Assembly: GCA_014706295.1 (NCBI GenBank)
Contig: JACSVZ010000006.1
Span: forward strand, 31,347,629-31,411,628
Origin: Lycocorax pyrrhopterus obiensis
Taxonomy: Eukaryota > Chordata > Aves > Passeriformes > Paradisaeidae
Length of the DNA: 64,000 bases
Direction of reading: 5' to 3'
Below the pieces are notes generated by a model. That model was not told the DNA's origin. It worked only from the letters and a program-made list of their open reading frames with translations, and searched no databases. Below, piece after piece: positions 62,560 to 64,000 of this stretch (position 1 is its first letter; each line of letters opens with the position of its first letter). The position numbers and the translations under genes are program-made.

Positions 62560-63143
62560 AAATTGTTGGGGTGCCTCAGACCACTTGGGGTCCGCCCACT
62601 GTCCATCACGGCATGCCTACCCAATGGGCAGATGACTCGGAGAGTGAGGACCAGTCCGTGGGCGAGACCCGGTTCTGAGCCCGTACCACTTCTCCAGAAA
62701 GTTCTGATAAGTTCGGTTGTTAATAGGTTTGTTCTGTAAATTCCCTCCTCTGTAACCTGGCCATTGGTTCTGTGTCCCCGGGATCCCTCTCCGGGCTTAC
62801 CTTCTATTGTTTGTTTGTTCGGTGCCACTCCTGTAGAAAACCATGGTGCCCCTCGCTCTCGTCGGCCAGTTCCTCCCCTTTGCTTTCGGGGTAATATACC
62901 TTGGAAGATTTCACGGCCTGGTCCTCTCCCTTTCCTCTTTCGCCTCCGGAATTCCTGAGAGACTGAGACCACCTGGTCCGCTCGCTTTTGGGTGCGCCTG
63001 CTGATACCGAGCCAGTGCAGCCCATTCCAAGCGGCCGCCGGGAAGTGACACTTTTCAGTGCCTGTCTGCGGGAAGGTCACTGTAGCCTCATAAAGCGGGA
63101 CGAGTACCCCCCGAGGCCGACCCATCTCCCAGGGCAGTGACAT
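62490..63143 (-). CDS. Unrecognised 217-codon reading frame in the CpG-rich block
   Basis: This is the longest open frame in the window. It starts at MSLPWEMGRPRGV and is rich in Gly, Arg and Thr. Its middle is strongly basic (RRRKRKGRGPGR) and its C-terminus hydrophobic (IMFFLFQLEI), the latter encoded by flanking AT-rich DNA. No domain is recognised. A nested second frame (62804-63025) starts MGCTGS, an N-terminal Met-Gly pattern compatible with N-myristoylation and seen in retroviral matrix proteins and Src-type kinases, but too short to be diagnostic. High GC lowers stop-codon frequency, so length alone is weak evidence. A splice donor lies inside the frame at 62800/62801, so the transcript could also leave the frame there. 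Treat it as hypothetical. Confidence 0.2.
   Translation of the reverse strand: MSLPWEMGRPRGVLVPLYEATVTFPQTGTEKCHFPAAAWNGLHWLGISRRTQKRADQVVSVSQEFRRRKRKGRGPGREIFQGILPRKQRGGTGRRERGAPWFSTGVAPNKQTIEGKPGEGSRGHRTNGQVTEEGIYRTNLLTTELIRTFWRSGTGSEPGLAHGLVLTLRVICPLGRHAVMDSGRTPSGLRHPNNLIVSVQLKRNIMFFLFQLEITQG
62560..63140. other. CpG-island-like GC-rich block of unresolved origin
   Basis: Composition jumps from very AT-rich flanks to roughly 57% GC for about 580 bp. I count about 35 CpG sites by hand, giving an observed/expected ratio near 0.7-0.8 that meets usual CpG-island thresholds. The plus strand has CCAT-TGG and GCGGCCGCC-type motifs. The minus strand carries a frame open for 217 codons and a consensus donor (aag/gtaagc) with its exon end at 62801. 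Candidates are a promoter with first exon on the minus strand, or a fragment of an endogenous retrovirus (LTR or leader). I recognise no LTR termini or retroviral domain that settles it. Confidence 0.7.
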
Positions 63144-63765
63144 TAAATAATCATTCTAGTCCAAAAAATCTACATGATTAACAGGACAGTTGTAAACCAT
63201 GATAACAATAAGCCATTATTTATGAATGTTAAATGTTTTCTATAAATCATCATAAATTTATGAGACAAATATTTTTTCACTTAGACTGTGGCAATACGAT
63301 AATGAAGCATATATGTTAATACTAGAAAGACATACTGAAAAAAGTCAAGCACCTTTCTGTATGGTTAATAGTACAGGGCACAGATATGACCAGTTAAGTG
63401 AAAGTGCATAGGATCATGTACATGTAGAAGAGATTATGAAAGAGAAGAAGGAGGGGAAATATCTACGATTCTATCTCATCACTGTGTTTATGTTGTGAAA
63501 GTCACAAGCATCTTATATTTCTGCATTTCTTAAGGAATTAATGACCAGTCGGTATTAAATTGCCTTATATTTGCCTCGGATCATTAAGCGTTTCCACAAT
63601 TTATTATTCTTCAGAAAATGCACCCAGCTGCTATCATTACTGTTCAATTGATATAATAACTGATATCATTAAAAGCTCTAAACACATTAAAAGCTCTAAG
63701 TACATACAGCTCTAAACCTGCACAGAATTCTCCAAATCTCTTCTTTCTTGTGCAATTTACTCGAT
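63144..63765. other. AT-rich unique sequence with a short tandem repeat
   Basis: No gene recognised. It ends with the three-copy 18-bp repeat and leads into the possible ancient LINE trace. Confidence 0.55.
63667..63720. repeat. 18-bp tandem repeat, three copies
   Basis: Units cattaaaagctctaaaca, cattaaaagctctaagta and catacagctctaaacctg. The first two are nearly identical and the third is diverged. Confidence 0.88.
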
Positions 63766-63870
63766 AATCAGAGTGCAGCTAGTCAGTATGATGAAGCAGT
63801 TCCTTCACCAAGCTCTTGGAATAGCTTACCATCAGCTTTAAGGAAAATTGCTAGTGTGAAAACTACTTTT
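63766..63870 (+). pseudogene. Possible ancient LINE (L2/CR1-clade) ORF2 C-terminal trace
   Basis: Within an 82-codon open stretch, VPSPSSWNSLPSALRKIASV followed by KTTF resembles the APRLWNSLPxxLRxAxSLxxFK motif near the C-terminus of L2 and related LINE reverse-transcriptase proteins. Trp, the NSLP core, LR and the final Phe are all at the expected spacing. Nothing else of the element is visible and no 3' tail follows. A unicellular or host-gene origin is not suggested. The call rests on a single motif remembered from the family. Confidence 0.4.
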
Positions 63871-64000
63871 GGGGTAGGTTGTGATGATTCTATTGTCTAT
63901 TTCTTAGGTGTATTCAGCCTTTTTACAATAGTTAAGCATCCGTATTGTAGCTGCAAATATGAAATTATTCAGCAATCAGAGATTGAAGACAGTTAAAATA

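Noticed and set aside
62546..63142. CpG-rich block read as a complete LTR with TGTACAG...GTGACA ends
   Set aside because: TG...CA ends can be chosen, but there is no target-site duplication, no clear polyadenylation signal and no match to an LTR I know, so it was left unresolved.
1..64000. Bacterial, phage or CRISPR-type systems
   Set aside because: Composition, lack of operons and abundant bird retrotransposons show vertebrate nuclear DNA; no regularly spaced repeats or prokaryotic genes are present.

Overview
This 64 kb window looks like AT-rich, gene-poor DNA from a bird nuclear genome, most likely a songbird. It carries many dead copies of CR1, the dominant bird LINE. It also carries two solo long terminal repeats of the avian ERVL-like kind (TGTC...GACA ends, ATTAAA polyadenylation signal). 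One short SINE at 62151-62265 joins a tRNA-Ile-like half to a CR1-type tail, which matches the TguSINE1 design described from zebra finch and is the main reason for suggesting a passerine. I recognise no intact protein-coding gene, rRNA, tRNA, CRISPR array or bacterial feature. Nearly all open reading frames are short and lie in AT-rich noncoding sequence or inside dead repeats.

Layout. 1-7.5 kb: AT-rich sequence with a 39-bp tandem duplication, a T18 tract and a possible ancient MIR-like SINE near 6.6 kb. 7.5-20.4 kb is the repeat-dense part. It holds a minus-strand CR1 ending in a TA/TG microsatellite, a plus-strand CR1 that keeps its 5' end and ORF1 start but has lost most of ORF2, a CR1 3' tail, a very old CR1 with endonuclease and reverse-transcriptase remnants, and a plus-strand CR1 reverse-transcriptase copy lacking its 3' end. 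20.4-29.3 kb: mostly unique sequence, with a solo LTR at 26.69-27.10 kb, a 41-bp CR1 tail and a 350-bp CR1 3' end.

29.3-60.3 kb is about 31 kb in which the only interspersed repeat I recognise is one older solo LTR (49.08-49.68 kb). The rest is AT-rich unique sequence, either an intergenic desert or a long intron. 60.3-64 kb holds a CR1 3' end, the TguSINE1-like fragment, a sharply bounded GC- and CpG-rich segment of about 0.6 kb, and a possible trace of an ancient LINE next to a three-copy 18-bp repeat.

There are no cooperating genes to describe. The readable history is one of retrotransposon insertion, LTR recombination and decay. The segment least explained by this is the CpG-rich block at 62.56-63.14 kb. 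It contains a 217-codon minus-strand reading frame and a consensus splice donor, and could be a promoter with a first exon or a retroviral leader fragment. Element names and family consensus features are from memory and were not checked against a database.
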